Below are positions 22,560 to 35,571 of a stretch of 64,000 nt of DNA, in pieces. The notes below the pieces were generated by a model, which saw nothing but the letters and a program-made list of their open reading frames with translations, searched no databases and was not told the origin of the DNA. The stretch is from Catenaria anguillulae PL171 (Eukaryota; Blastocladiomycota; Blastocladiomycetes; Blastocladiales; Catenariaceae): assembly GCA_002102555.1 (NCBI GenBank), contig MCFL01000006.1, forward strand, positions 1-64,000, given 5' to 3'. Made by a program: the position numbers and the translations under genes. Positions within the stretch are counted from its first letter, which is position 1, and each line of letters starts with the position of its first letter.

Positions 22560-24780
22560 TTAAACAACACACTGCTCCCTCTGGCACCACTCGATGTAAT
22601 ACAACATGGCGCCCATGGGCAATCCCGCCACGCAAAACGCAATCCACATGACCAGGTTGCCCGCCGTGTTCATGCCATGTGGATGGCGCTTGCGGTACAC
22701 ATTGTCCATGACCTGCGTCACGATAATCAGCGGCACTTGCACAAACATGGCATTAAACGCGTGCAGGCGGAAGATCTTGACGGGCACGGCAACAATGAGC
22801 TCGTGGAACACGGCAGACACAAAAAAGATGGCAAGTGCGCCTTGCATCTTGGAGTAGGTCTTGCGTGGCTTTGCAAAGTCGGACGAAGTATCGCCGGGGA
22901 TCTTGCACGGGTCAGGCAGGCCACGGCCAGAAACCATGGGAATGTACAAGTGGCGCTTGAGCCACGCGTGTACGGGCTGGTTCCAGAGGCGCCAGTAAGC
23001 GGCGATCGTGGATGCGTTCCACCAGGCAAGGTAGAATTCGCGGTCGGCGAAACGCGTCAGTTCGGCGAGCAGGTTGACCCAGGCGTGGAACAGGGCGTAG
23101 AACATGAGCAGCCAAAAGTGGACCATGGCGATGGAAAGCTTGAGCAGGCGTTCAAGGAACACAATGGCAGTGGCAGAGTCGTACTTGATGTGGCCCGTTT
23201 CCGTATGGCGAATCGAGCGCATGGTGTTTTTCATAATGGGTTCCATGTACCTGTTGGGAATGCGTACGAGTGAGCGATTGGCGGGCGGAGGGACAACTTA
23301 CTAGAAGTTGAGAAACGTACTGGAAGAGGATAATGTACATGAGCGTGCAGCTCACGACCGTCTCGACCAAATGCCTCAACACCTTACTGATGCGGACCCT
23401 GGGAGTGCGCGGATACGCGGGCTGGTAGCACAATGTCGGGAATGACACAAACTCGACCAAGTTGCGCAACGTGATGTTTGCCGGATACCGCGCGCGCCTG
23501 CCGGCAACCCCCGCATAAGTGGCAAACTCGTGCGAGTAGGCGTGGAAGTAGCGCAGCTCGGCATTGACCAAGTGATAGCTAGCGAGCTTGAGCACCAGGA
23601 CCGTCGTCATCATCAAGAGCGCCGTGCCGTACACGGGCGAGTGGATCGAGAACCAGGTGAAAGCCGTGGGCACCACAAGTAGCATGCCCAAGTTGATCCA
23701 CGCATACGACCGCAGCGTGGGTTCATTGACAAAGTACAGGGCGCCCATGTTTGCGCCTTCCTTTTCCAGGGCAAACGAGACGAGCGTTGCGAATCCGAGG
23801 TAGGCCACGCACCCGAGAAACACGAGCACGTCACCCGTGGGCAACCCATTGGCAAACGGCGACCGGATCAGCAGACCGTATTTTGACAGGTTCTCGATAA
23901 TCAAGCGCAGGTTGCCGACCACGAGCAGCATGGCGGCCACATTGACAAGGCCGCGGTACGATTGTTCTTCGGCTTCCTTGGACAGCGGCGAGTGTGCGAC
24001 GCGCTTGTGTGCAGGAAGCGCGTGGATCGAATGGGCATCCTTTGGGTAGAGCTCATGCACAGGTTGCTTTTTCGCCATGGGCGACGGCTGGGAAGCACCA
24101 GAGGCAGACTTTGCTTGGACAATCTTGCGCGGGGTCGATGGGCGAGCCAAAGCAGGTGCCGCAGGCCCCGTGGTGGACTCGACATCGGACGACGATGGCG
24201 ACGAGGCAGCACCCACAAGCGACCCAGGCGACGAAATGGACCGCCGGACAATTCGGCGCACGCGAATGGTTGACCCTTCCTTTGCAGCCTCGCTCACAAC
24301 CGACGAGGCGATTCCGGAATCGGACGAGTCTGCCTCATCGCCCGCTCCCGTGCGCAGCACAAGCACCCTGCGCACCACCTTTTTCTTGACCGTCTTCTTT
24401 GGAGTGGTCGGTTCAGGGCCCGCCACAGTGGTTGAGCAAGTCATGGGATCCGAATCGCCCGACGAGGCCGGCGGTGTGGGCGGCAGCTGCAGCTGCAGAT
24501 CGAGCATGGACGAGGGCGTGGCCGACGAGGCGACGGCAGAGTCGCGGAACTGTGCGGCGTCCACGTGCGTGCCCAGCTTTGTGGAGCTGTCGAGGATCAT
24601 GGATGGGAATGTTGCTTGCGAGGAGGTGCGGCGGGAGCGTTGGCGGACAATGAGGCGAGGATGGGATTGGGAAGCTGGAGGAGCGGTTCGGGAGAGGGGA
24701 ATGTCTGGGCTGGGCTCGTTGTCAGCAGTGGCCAAGTCGGCTGTGGCGGTGGGCAGTGGTGGGGAAGCAACGGATGCCAT
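22560..24780 (-). CDS. DGAT1: Diacylglycerol O-acyltransferase 1 (MBOAT family)
   Basis: Makes triacylglycerol from diacylglycerol and acyl-CoA in the ER membrane. Exons 23321-24780 and 22560-23250 with a 70-bp intron (gtacgt...caacag), giving LFQ-YMEPIMKNTM. The product is 716 residues, longer than most DGAT1 because of a Ser/Pro/Thr-rich, basic N-terminus of about 270 residues. Then come NLRLIIENLSKYGLL, several membrane helices, YPANITLRNLVEFV, FPTLCYQPAYPR, the FYLAWWN acyl-CoA-binding motif and the catalytic-His block SAVFHELIV. These blocks fit DGAT1 better than sterol acyltransferase, which has FYxDWWN with different flanks; the D at position three of the motif is A here. The start at 24780 is the first ATG with a plausible context; an upstream in-frame ATG at 24897 is possible. 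Confidence 0.9.
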
Positions 24781-25437
24781 TGCAATTGGGAAGTGGTGAG
24801 GGATGATGGGCGCCCCAAGCGGAAGGGATGATGAAGTGCAGACTTTGTGTAAAGGGTGGATGGATGGATGAAATGCAATGTCGTCTCTTTTGTGCATTGG
24901 GGTAGGCCGACTGCGGCTGTGTCGAGATAACTGCTATTTGCGTTGTGAGGGAGGGTTATGCCTTTATACATACATATCCTCCTCGGCTTCGGTGCCATCG
25001 ACATCACTGCCGCCGCCGCCGCTGCTGCTGGCCCACGAGCACGGACTTGGCGGGAATGCAGAGCTTTTGGCCCCACTGGCATGCGCATGCTTTCATTCAT
25101 CAGTGTGGCGTCGGCCCCAGCCTCCTCTTGCTTTGCAGCGCGTTTTGCTGCCAATGTTCTTGTTTCGCTGACGTCGGTGAAAATGCTTCACCTTCACCAC
25201 AATCGCCGCCGCCAGTGCCGCCGGCTTCTCGCAAAAACGAGCAGCCAATCTGAAAAACGTTAACGAGAGCTCGAGCGAGAGGAAGACAGGCTGATGTCAC
25301 TTGCTTCCATTCGTGATCCGTGTCCCAACTTGAGGTCACGGGGGCAAGAAAGTCGCAATTAATGGGAGTGCATTTGGTCAATAAAGGCTCGTCCGACACG
25401 ACAGTACAGTACAGTACATGACGAGCTGATGAACTCA
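24781..25437. other. Intergenic, 0.66 kb, with CCG/CTG triplet tract
   Basis: Includes a short triplet-repeat tract (CCGCCGCCGCCGCTGCTGCTG) around 25010-25035 and repeated GTACA at about 25402-25419. DGAT1 promoter and HAD-phosphatase 3' flank. No gene supported. Confidence 0.45.
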
Positions 25438-26246
25438 TCAAGCAGAACCAGCATTCGAAGGGAATGCAGTGACCCCGATCCAAGCCGGGTCAAACTCCTC
25501 CATGCTCTCAATCACGGCAAAGCACTTTGCCTCCAACTCCACCTCGCGATGCATCCTGGGATCGCGCACCCACACCACATTCATGCCCGCATTCAATCCA
25601 GCCTGCACCCCCGAGATTGCATCCTCAAACACAACCGCCGTTGGCACCTCGTCCTTTGGCCTGCCCAACTCTTCATGGCCAACCAAGAACAAGTCGGGTG
25701 CAGGCTTTCCGTGCTTGATGCTGGGATCGTCGCCCGTGGTGATGTGCCCATCAAACAACTTGAAGAGATGCTGGTTGTTTTGCGATTTGAGGAGAAACGG
25801 CTTGCGATGCGACGACGTGCACACGCGCATGGGCATGCCAACGTTGCGCAGGTGCGTGACGAGGCGGAGCACGCCTGGCAACGGGGTGCATTGTGGGAAC
25901 AGTTCCTCGTGCATGCGGTTGCGCTCGGCCAGGTACTCGGCAGCGGTCATGGGCACGCCCGTTTCTTGGATAAAGAGCAGCGCAGCGGCATCCTCGCGCA
26001 TGCCCATGAGCTTGGCCTTGAGAGCCCAGTCGTACGTCTTGCCGTAGCGCGAGGCGATGGCGGTCGAGACTTGGGTGTAGACGTCCTCGCTTTGTGTTTA
26101 CATATGAAAGTGTCAGAGTGGCCAATCGACAGTTGTGTCCAGAGCGATGGCCGGTGGTGGACGTACGTGTTGAGCAAAAGGCCGTCCATGTCAAAGAGGC
26201 ACGACGTGGCCTTGATATTGGCTTGGGGAGACTTGAGGATGGCCAT
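25438..26246 (-). CDS. HAD-superfamily phosphatase, pseudouridine-5'-phosphatase-like
   Basis: Exons 26167-26246 and 25438-26089, joined by a 77-bp intron, give 243 residues. Motif I is CLFDMDGLLLNT (nucleophile and general-acid Asp). The exon join yields NTEDVYTQVSTAIASRYGK, the cap region of the PUDP/HDHD1 group. Motif II is RVCTSSHRK (Ser), motif III the Lys in HGKPAPDLF, and motif IV FEDAISGV with GMNVVWV after it. All catalytic residues are present. Subfamily choice (pseudouridine-5'-phosphate versus sugar phosphates such as glycerol-3-phosphate) rests on general similarity only. The gene is divergent from the next one with a 269-bp shared promoter region. Confidence 0.88.
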
Positions 26247-26515
26247 GATGACGGATGGGTCTATCGGATGCTCAAAGTCAGGTCAGGCAACTTGATGCTT
26301 CATTGGAATGTCGATGGGATGTGTCAAGCAACGTCATTCAACCTCAGCAAAGAGTGTTCGCGAGACAAGCCGCGAGACAGATCGACGCTGCAATCTTGTC
26401 AAGATGGTAAATAGAGATCTAATCAAATACCGAACATCAGGTTGACTCTTCACAACAATAATGCACCAGACTGAATGAAGGAATCAAAGAATCCACTCAA
26501 TGAATTGAATGCACC
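26247..26515. promoter_or_regulatory. Bidirectional promoter region
   Basis: A 269-bp AT-rich gap separates the start codons of two divergent genes, so both promoters must lie here or overlap the 5' ends. No clear TATA box. Confidence 0.4.
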
Positions 26516-28324
26516 ATGGCCAATCCCTCTAATTCCAGCGCTGGCACAGTCTTGGACGAGCTCAGCGTACGTCAGCGTGCCTCACCCTCCAGCTGTCATC
26601 GCGAGATGCCTTTGACCCTTGACTGAAGAGAACACTCTTTCATAGTATTTGCTCTTCTCCAAAACACTCACGGCAGACTCTATCCAATCCGATTATTATC
26701 TCCAATCCACCCTGGCGGCCCTCCTCAACAGCCCCGCCATCATCCCGTCCAATCATCTCGCGCGTTTTCTCACCTCTGTACTAACCCTCGACAATGACGT
26801 GCGATCTGCATGCACCCAGTTCTTTGCCATGGACTGGTTTGCATTCATCTCGCGATCCGCATGCATGCCGTCCACGGAGACCAGCTGGTCCGATTCGGAG
26901 CGCACCGCGCTCGCGTTTGTCACCCACACCATGTTGCAAGAGGACAAGGTGAGTGCACGCGAAGTGCTGTTGGCTGTACAGCAGCGGTTGACGCAAATCA
27001 GGGCGCAGTGGATCGAGGCCATGGAAGAAAGTGGTGAGGAGGTTGAGTATGAATCAGCATCCGAGTCCGAGGATGAGGACGAGGCGCAAGGAGATGAGCA
27101 AGTGGACGAAGAGGCCGAAAAGTCGTTGGACCGCCAAGCTGTGTTTGTCCTTATGTGCGGATTGCATGGTTCGCATTAACACTGTCATTTTTTTGGCCGA
27201 CGAAAAATATGGCTCATTTTGGATTTGTCAATGCCGCAGCCTACTACCACGCCATGACGTCGCCCAGTGCCAAGAAGCGCACAGCGTCGCTCCACGCGGA
27301 CCTCCTCTCGGCTTGGCTGCCGTTGCGAGCACTCACGTCCTCTCCTTCCTGCGCTCGACTATTCCTATCATCGGCATCCGATATCCTTTCCCGCCTCCTT
27401 GCCCTCAATGACCCGAACCCGCAATCGTTCACACTTCGCGTTCTCGGCCACTTTGTCGGCCTGCTCCCTGCATCAGATCCGCTCGTCCAACATCAAATCG
27501 TGAACCTCCAATCACTTACAAGCTTGCTCGAAACCCTCGTTCCATCCGTCGCAATCGAAGACCACGTTCTCGTCGCGCTCATGCTCCCGACCGCCACGGG
27601 CCCGACAACTATGACGACCGACCACTTTGATTCGCTTCTCGACACGATTGGCGGGCTCATGGTGTCGCCCGTTACCCAACACTGGCACCTCGCCCACTCG
27701 CTGCTCTCCCACTTGGCCACGTTCGCCCCACCTCGTTCCTCGCTCGACGCACACGCGGAACACTTGACCGACTTTTTCACCCGCCACTGGCTCCCGTTCC
27801 TCTCCACCCACTGCACCGACCCGAGTGTGCGGTCGCTCATTGCACGCGCAGGTAACTTGCTCTTATCCACACACCTCTCGGAAAAGGAGCAAGCAACACT
27901 GCTTGCGGGGCTCGTGCACGCATCGCCCTACGCCAACGGGAAATGCATGTTGATCGGGTCCATGCTGCAGCCGCGCGTGGCGGCCAACACGGGCAAAGGC
28001 GAATGGGCGGGCGGATGGCCGTGGGTTCGCGGGGCGCTTGTGCCAAGCATGCAACGGGACGTGCATGCCCTGGTGGAGATGCTTGGTGGAGATCCGGCCC
28101 AAGGAGACGAGGTTGCCGGGCACATGATGGTGGTGCTTGCTTGGGTCCAGTTTGCCTATGTGCTCGTCAAGAGTTGGGGCACATCGGGTGGCGACGAGGG
28201 CAAGCAAGTGTTGAGGGAGGTGGTGGTGGGCCCGCTCACAAGGTTGGATCAGAGGGGAATGGTGCCGCCGGTTGTTGGGTTTGCAGTGGGTGGGTTGAGG
28301 GAGGCGTTGGGCGATGCAGAGTGA
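26516..28324 (+). CDS. Helical protein of unknown function
   Basis: Exons 26516-26566, 26646-27168 and 27240-28324 give about 552 residues. Phases agree at both junctions (ELS-YLLFSK, CGLH-AYYHAM); the second donor is gttcgc. The product is mostly amphipathic helices with Leu-rich repeats of an armadillo/HEAT character. One acidic spacer (about residues 155-185, EDEDEAQGDEQVDEEAEK) interrupts it. No catalytic motif, signal peptide or membrane segment. A glomulin/ALF4-type solenoid is one possibility but cannot be shown by eye. Confidence 0.65.
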
Positions 28325-28497
28325 CATTTACCTTGATGTAATATTTTCGACAGCCGTGTACTATAATATGATACGCGGACCTCGGTCAAGATTTCATATT
28401 TCATTCATTCATTAATGTATTTTGTATAACAATATTCACACAAAGCGAGATTTTGCTTGCCTGCACAACCCCGTTCGTCACACACGTAAACACAGAT

Positions 28498-29496
<999 letters not shown>

Positions 29497-31706
29497 GGTG
29501 AAAATGAAGTGTTGGTGGATTGGGTTGGTTGTTGCGTAGCTCTGATATTGATGCGTGTACGAGGTGCGCAAGAGGTGGGAGAGGGGCAATCGGCCGAGGG
29601 CTGTGGGTTGCTTTTGAGTGAAGTGGGCAGCGCAGCGCGCCATCACAGAGATACAGGCAAGGTCATTTCCCGAAATGTTTTCGTGAGGTGAGGTGTGCGG
29701 AATTTCGGGGTGGCAGCGATCAGATTTTCGGCAAAGTTTGTTTTTGGGCACGCGACGTGTGTGTCTCGCCTTGCTGCTTGATTGTGTGGCAACATGTCCC
29801 TCCCATCTCCATGTTGTGTGAGACAAAGTGATCGATTGAGCCCTGCACTCGACTCTGATTGCTTGATATGTACTTCGTTCCAAAACCCGTGCACACAGCT
29901 GCCGCTCCCGCGAGCCATTCTTGCCTCGGTCACGACCACACGTCATGTCCTAATCACAAATATCGTGGGAACCTACATGGGCCGTGACAATTCAACTCGC
30001 TATTGTTTAATGTCATTCGACATGATCAAGCAATGACTCGATGAAGAAGCATGAAGCTCATGGATCGTGCACAACGACGTCAGGTTGAGCTTGAGCACTT
30101 ACTTGGTCACGTCTGCAAGACCGATTCGGTGTGTTGCGGGCGGAAGTCCGAGTATCGGGCATAAACAGCATTGTAATAGGTCTACCACCACACATGGTAA
30201 AAGCCTCTCCCGTGTGCGCTCTTCACGTCGAATGGAAGGAGCCGATGGGGGAAGGAAAAAGAGAGGAAACGAAATGAGAAAAGTTCGAGATTCAAAGACA
30301 TGCAGCACAATGCCTGGGCACACCGCCGCCTTTCATCCTACGCACAGATACTAGGTGCATCCACCATGGTAAAAACCGCCGGGCTACCCGTGTCAATACG
30401 GACACTCACAATGAATGAAGTAGTGCACATGAAGCGTTGATGGCAAGCATCGGTCGCCATGCCAGGGGACGGTTGCAGCCGCAACTGCTGTAGACAGAAG
30501 AACTCGGTTCTGCCCCCGACCCGTTGCACATTTCCTTGAGACAGTTGTATGGTGCGGGTCCAGGACGGACTGGCAAATACACGGTGTGCTTGTTGAACCT
30601 ATGCTCACTCGACGATGTGAATGTCCTGGTCTTGTGCATGGCCAATGACCGGCGCTTTGTATTTCCGGACAAAACTGCAGGCTGGCGTTGATATCAACGG
30701 TGGTAGGAGGGTCGCGTGCCCTATTGCTAGAGCCGGGGAAAGGAGGGCAGGTGTGCATCCAAGTCACTGGCTGGCTGTTTGTGGTGTCGAATGGGAGGGA
30801 AACAACGCAATTTGCCTTAGTTTAGTGTAGCATTGAGATGGTTAATGGTTCATTAATACCTTTTCTGTATCCCAATGTCAATTTCATTCCATTGATAGAT
30901 CCAAGAAATCCGATTCGGGGCAGCAGGATCCGAGCGCGTCCATGTTCCATTGCGGCAACCTATTTGATTGTTGAGAATCGACAAAGAATAACGATGGCCA
31001 GGGAGACGCTAATTGTATTCTCTTCGATCTTACTTGGTCAATGAGTTGAGTAGGGAATGTACTTGATAAAGACAATCAGTGAGATATGCTATGTTGTGTG
31101 TTCGACCGCGGTCAAGTCACACGCCCCAAAGGATCGTTTCGGGCAAACAATACGAGCACCGATATGATGCACACAAAGCATTCGGGCGCTAGCTAGAAGA
31201 GAAAAGAAAGACGCGGCTGCTGCATCGGTGCGCAAGGGGGAGGGACACGCTGGTTCAGAAGGACGAGAATGCAATCCATGGTACGCGGCTGGAGGCAACA
31301 TTGTGCCATGACGAGGTATTGCTGGAGCTGGTGTGTATCATGGCCTTGTTGTTCCAAGCGCAGCTGGCCTTGATCAGTCATCATGTCAACCAAAGTCTGA
31401 GACATTTGCGCACTGGCTCACTCGCGTTGAATGCAAACCAAATGGCGGGCAGCCTGGGCCGGGGCAGGTACCAGGACACGATTACGAATATCATGACATT
31501 ACTGGCGGATGTGACGTCTTTTCCGAGGTCAGAGTCGCTGAAGCAGAATCGTGTTGACCAGTAGTGAAAGTGCGACTGAGAGTCAACGTCCCCCATGTAG
31601 GCGAGAGAGCTGAAAGATTTAACAAAGACCCGAGCAGGTCATCTATGCGTATGATACAAATGTACATGATCAAACATCCAACACATTGAAACCCCCGGAA
31701 TTGATG
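29497..31706. other. Largest gene-free stretch, 2.2 kb
   Basis: No ORF with family features, plausible exon chain, tRNA or repeat recognised on either strand. Holds the TPI promoter and the 3' flank of the dynactin gene. The size is unusual for this compact window, so an untranslated RNA or a short fast-evolving gene could be hidden here. Confidence 0.4.
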
Positions 31707-32280
31707 TCACAGCCGCTTGACGTGATTATACTTTGGCAAGGTATCCCTGAGATACTCGAGATGTCTTGCATGCAGAGCAGCCCGTTCCTCTGCAGCCTCT
31801 GGGCGCTGAGTGCGGCGCTGGTTGTCGGATCCGAAAATGACCGTGTTGCTTGGAATGACCTCGTCGGTGGCGGTGGTGCACATGGCGCCAATGACGCAGT
31901 TTTCGCCAATGGTGGTGTTTTCGCCAATGACTGCTTTTGGCTCGATGATGTTGTGGTGGCCAATGTATTTGCTCGAGACGTCTGTTGGATGGAAGGAAGC
32001 GGAGTGAGAATCAAAGGACGAAGAGAGAGGCAGGAGAAACAGAGAGGAGGGAAAATGAAAACAGACAGCAGTTGACTTCAAAGAGGTTGTCGTCGCCAAT
32101 GACCATGCCGGAGGTGGAGTTGTTGATGATAGTGACGCCCTCCTCGAGGATGTTGTTGCGGCCAATGAGGATGGGCCCGCCGGCGGTGGAGATGATTTTG
32201 CATTTCGGGTGGATGATGGTGCCGACGCCGAGGGTGATTGAGCCCTTGAGTTCGGCGTCCTGGCAGACAATGGTGGCCAT
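31707..32280 (-). CDS. DCTN6: Dynactin subunit 6 (p27)
   Basis: Pointed-end subunit of the dynactin complex that links dynein to cargo. Exons 32067-32280 and 31707-31981 with an 85-bp intron (donor gtctgt) give 162 residues. The chain is a left-handed beta-helix of hexapeptide repeats: GSITLGVGTIIHPKCKI, GPILIGRNNILEEGVTI and MVIGDDNLFEV. The spliced FEVNCYVSSKYIGHHN resembles the FEVGCYS...GDNN segment of animal p27, and the C-terminal EVIPSNTVIFGSDNQRR also matches. It is shorter at the N-terminus than animal p27. Confidence 0.92.
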
Positions 32281-32591
32281 TTGAAATGTATTGTGTCAGT
32301 GATCGCACAAGGGGTAATGCATTGGGTCACTCGGTAAATATCATGAGTGCTTGCTCGCAATGCTCTCGACCCATTCATTATTCTCGACCTTACTTGGATG
32401 GCCAACAGTTTTCAGTGGAAGCCGAGGCCGTCGATCGCAACCCAAGTCTGTCTCCCCTCCACTGTCTGATCTCAGCTCTGGCTCTGGACGCGATCAATTG
32501 TTCATCTCATGTACAGTATTGTTCCACCAATCGAATTCGAACGCATCATTGGGAGACAGAAAAACACATGCAACACTCGGCCAATATCACC
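32281..32591. promoter_or_regulatory. Bidirectional promoter region
   Basis: 311-bp gap between divergent start codons of the dynactin p27 gene and the Rtt106-like gene. No TATA box seen. Confidence 0.4.
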
Positions 32592-34228
32592 ATGACTGCA
32601 CAGGCACATGCACAGGCACAGGCACATCCTGGCCATCTGCCCGAGCCCGCCTTGCCCGCCTTGCCCGCGGCTCCTCCAGCTGTATCCAACCCAGCCGTGA
32701 CTCCCTTGCCGCCGTCCTTGACTCCAACACAAACGCTCGAGGCCGTGACCCCACTGCTGCCCGCTCGGCTCGCAACCCAGTTTGCCGCCCTCCTTCAAGT
32801 GTTGCCCAACCCGTCTGCAACCATCATCTCCCAAGTCATCCACCATCTTCTACTCGCCTCCCCGCCTCCTCCGTCCAAGAAGCGAGCTCTACCCGATCAT
32901 GACAAGGACGACGCTGCCTCTCTTTTGCCGGCTGCCGATGCTTCGCCAGCACCAAAACGGCCCAAACTCGCGCCAACTGCAGGATTTAACCTTGCACCCC
33001 CACCCTCCACCGACATTCTTGTCGCCATTCCGGACCTTTCCGTGTCGTCTCCCCTGCGCAAAAAACTGACCCTGCTCCTCACGCGCGACGCCTTGTACCT
33101 TGCGCCCTCACGCACCGACCCGCCCGTGTTCCACTTGGCCTATGCACAAATTGCAAAGGCCGTGCTCGTGGATGCACCCGAAAAGACAAAGCGCCAGCCC
33201 ATGTTGCTCGTGTTTGGTAATCCGTCCACGACGACGGCGGTAGCAGGCAGCGCGTATGGCGAGTTGGAGCCCGTGACGCTTGCGGTTGCCATTCCAGAGG
33301 CGATTGTCAGTGCCGTTCCCGAGTCGATGCGCAGGGGCCATGTGGGATCCAACTTGTCGTTTGCTGGTTCGTCATGACTTTGTCGGGTTGACTCGATGCT
33401 CATTGTTGAACATGTGCACAAGCTCACGCTCTCACTTGAACGTACAACAATACAGCCATCTTTGCACACCTCACCTCACACGCCCTCGGCATTGCGCCAA
33501 CCGCATCCAACTCACCCGCCGTATTTGCATCCGCCAAACGGTCGCCCATGGGCAAACGCACAAACCACCCGTACCTAACCTGCTACCACAAGGGCAAAGA
33601 CGGCCACTTGTGGCTGCTCACCGATGGCCTCGTGTACGGCCTGAAAAAACCCTTCCTGTGGATTCCGCTGACCAACGTCGCAGCCATTCAGTTGGTTGCC
33701 AACGGCAGGAACAAGGTCGATGTTCATGTGCACACGACAACGGGTTCGGATCGGGTAGGCATGGTCGTCAAGTTTGATATGGTCGAGGCCGACGAGGCCG
33801 CCGGTGTCAAAGCCTATGTCGACAAGGTCAAGCGCAAGTTTGCATCGGTGGAGGGTGGGGCAAAGGGGGCGGCGGGCGACGATCAGGGCAAGAGCAAACC
33901 AAGGGACGTGTCGGGGGTGCCGTTTTTGGCCATGGATTGGGGCGAGGACGAGGATGAGGAGGACGGATCGGCGCCAGAGGACGAGAGCGATCACAGTGAC
34001 AGTGACGAGAGCGACGGCTCTGGCGGTGACGACCAGGACGACAGTGGATCAGATCAGGACGATATGGGCGAGGAGGGCAAGGCGGCAATTGGTTCGAGTC
34101 GACGGGTGACTCGATCAGGCCGCGCGTTTGTGTCTGAGGCGGCATCACCAACTTCAAATGAGGCGGCGGATGAGCAGGATCACGAGGATGACGAGATGGA
34201 TGAGTTGGCGTCCGATGTAGACATCTGA
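32592..34228 (+). CDS. Rtt106-type histone chaperone (double PH-like domain)
   Basis: Exons 32592-33366 and 33456-34228 with an 89-bp intron (donor gttcgt, phase 1), about 515 residues; an in-frame ATG at 32568 would add eight. The N-terminal 150 residues are Ala/Pro-rich with a helical stretch. Two PH-like halves follow. The second contains HPYLTCYHKGKDGHLWLLTD and GLVYGLKKPFLWIPL, the signature of Rtt106/Pob3-type chaperones that bind H3-H4 or related histones. The C-terminal 110 residues are strongly acidic (DEDEEDGSAPEDESDHSD), as in many histone chaperones. It could be an Spt16/Pob3-related protein, but no SSRP1 HMG or N-terminal dimer domain is present. Confidence 0.85.
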
Positions 34229-35571
34229 AAGACTGTCGTGGGCGTGTCATTCACCATGTACCCCGCCTATTTGGATTCCCTTCACCGACCAACCCGTTTG
34301 ACGCTTTCTTCTGTGATCAAATCAGTGCTGGATTCCCTCCCGTTTGTCCGTACCCGAAATGCCATATAGCCTCTTGTATGATCTCCAATACACTCTGTCG
34401 TATTCACTTGAGCGATGCTATGTACTTACCGCGACTCGGACCCTCGCCCTGAGGCACGGGCACCAGCGTAGACAGTAAATTGCACACTCCGCGCATTCGG
34501 ACGAATTCGGCCTATCCATGCCTTGCGGCTGCTGGCCCAGAGACGACAATAGATCGAGCAGATGCATTGAATCGGGCAAAGATTCAACTCATACCGGACG
34601 TCTCCATCTCGGCTGCAACCTGGTCAAGGGCAAGTGAGACAATCCGCGAGTGAGTCAGTGCAGCCGGTTGGTGCGGCCCTGCCTCGAGTCTGGCGATATG
34701 CGGCCGATACTTAATTTTCCGGTGCGTTTGCCCTGCGGCATTGCTAGTGCTTTGAACCATTGATTGATTTGGGTCTGGGTGGGACCGAAATCCCCACCAT
34801 GAAGCACCTGATTGCGTTCGTAATCTTGACTGTTCTGTGTGGTTTCCCACACCCTTCCCTACTCTCTACCTACACTATCCTATCGGCAAGTATCGGATCC
34901 CATGCGACGTGTGGTGTGCAAGTGAATTGACTCGATCGGTGCTATGTAAGTATGTGGCCATGTCCAAGACCCGCAACATTTTCGGCAAGTAGCCAAGAAT
35001 GGACATTCCACTGGCTTCGAGAATATTTACGTTCCAGAATGACTTTGTGACGGCAATCATGTCCCTGCCACTGCACGCCACGATATATCTGGAAACGCGT
35101 CCACACGCGCGACCTTTGAGACGCTAATCAGGGTTGGTTGGCAGAGGGGTGCTTGTTGTAAGGGCAAGTCAAATCGGATCACGGTGAGTGGACAGGGCAT
35201 ATCAGACGCTGCGTACAGTGCATACAGCGGGCCCTTGCTATGATAGTCAATCGTTGCTCATCGGTCGTCGGTGGGAGACACCAGCAAGCGCCCGAGAGTG
35301 TAATCTGCTGTAACTTTGTTGACCCCAGCGTGTTTTTGACCTTGGCCGTGAAGGCCTTGATCGATTCGACATGCACCTCGCTTCTCGCTTCTCATTCGGA
35401 TGATTCTCCCTCCCACCACCAACCAACGTTCACGTCAACGACGGTATAAAGACCCAGCACGACCCCCCCGCGGCCCACACCACACTTAGCCATGCATTCA
35501 TCATCATCTCATCACCATACCTCCTCCCACAACCAAACCCTCAATCAACCACCACTACCTCCACCACGACC
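34229..35571. other. Intergenic, 1.3 kb
   Basis: 3' flank of the Rtt106-like gene and upstream region of the D-LDH fusion. Short ORFs only. A C-run (about 35462-35470) follows the TATA box. Confidence 0.5.
35445..35450 (+). promoter_or_regulatory. TATA box of the CNB-D-LDH gene
   Basis: TATAAA, 127 bp upstream of the start codon and followed by a C-rich, then CA-rich leader. A canonical TATA box is rare in this window and suits a regulated metabolic gene. Confidence 0.5.
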
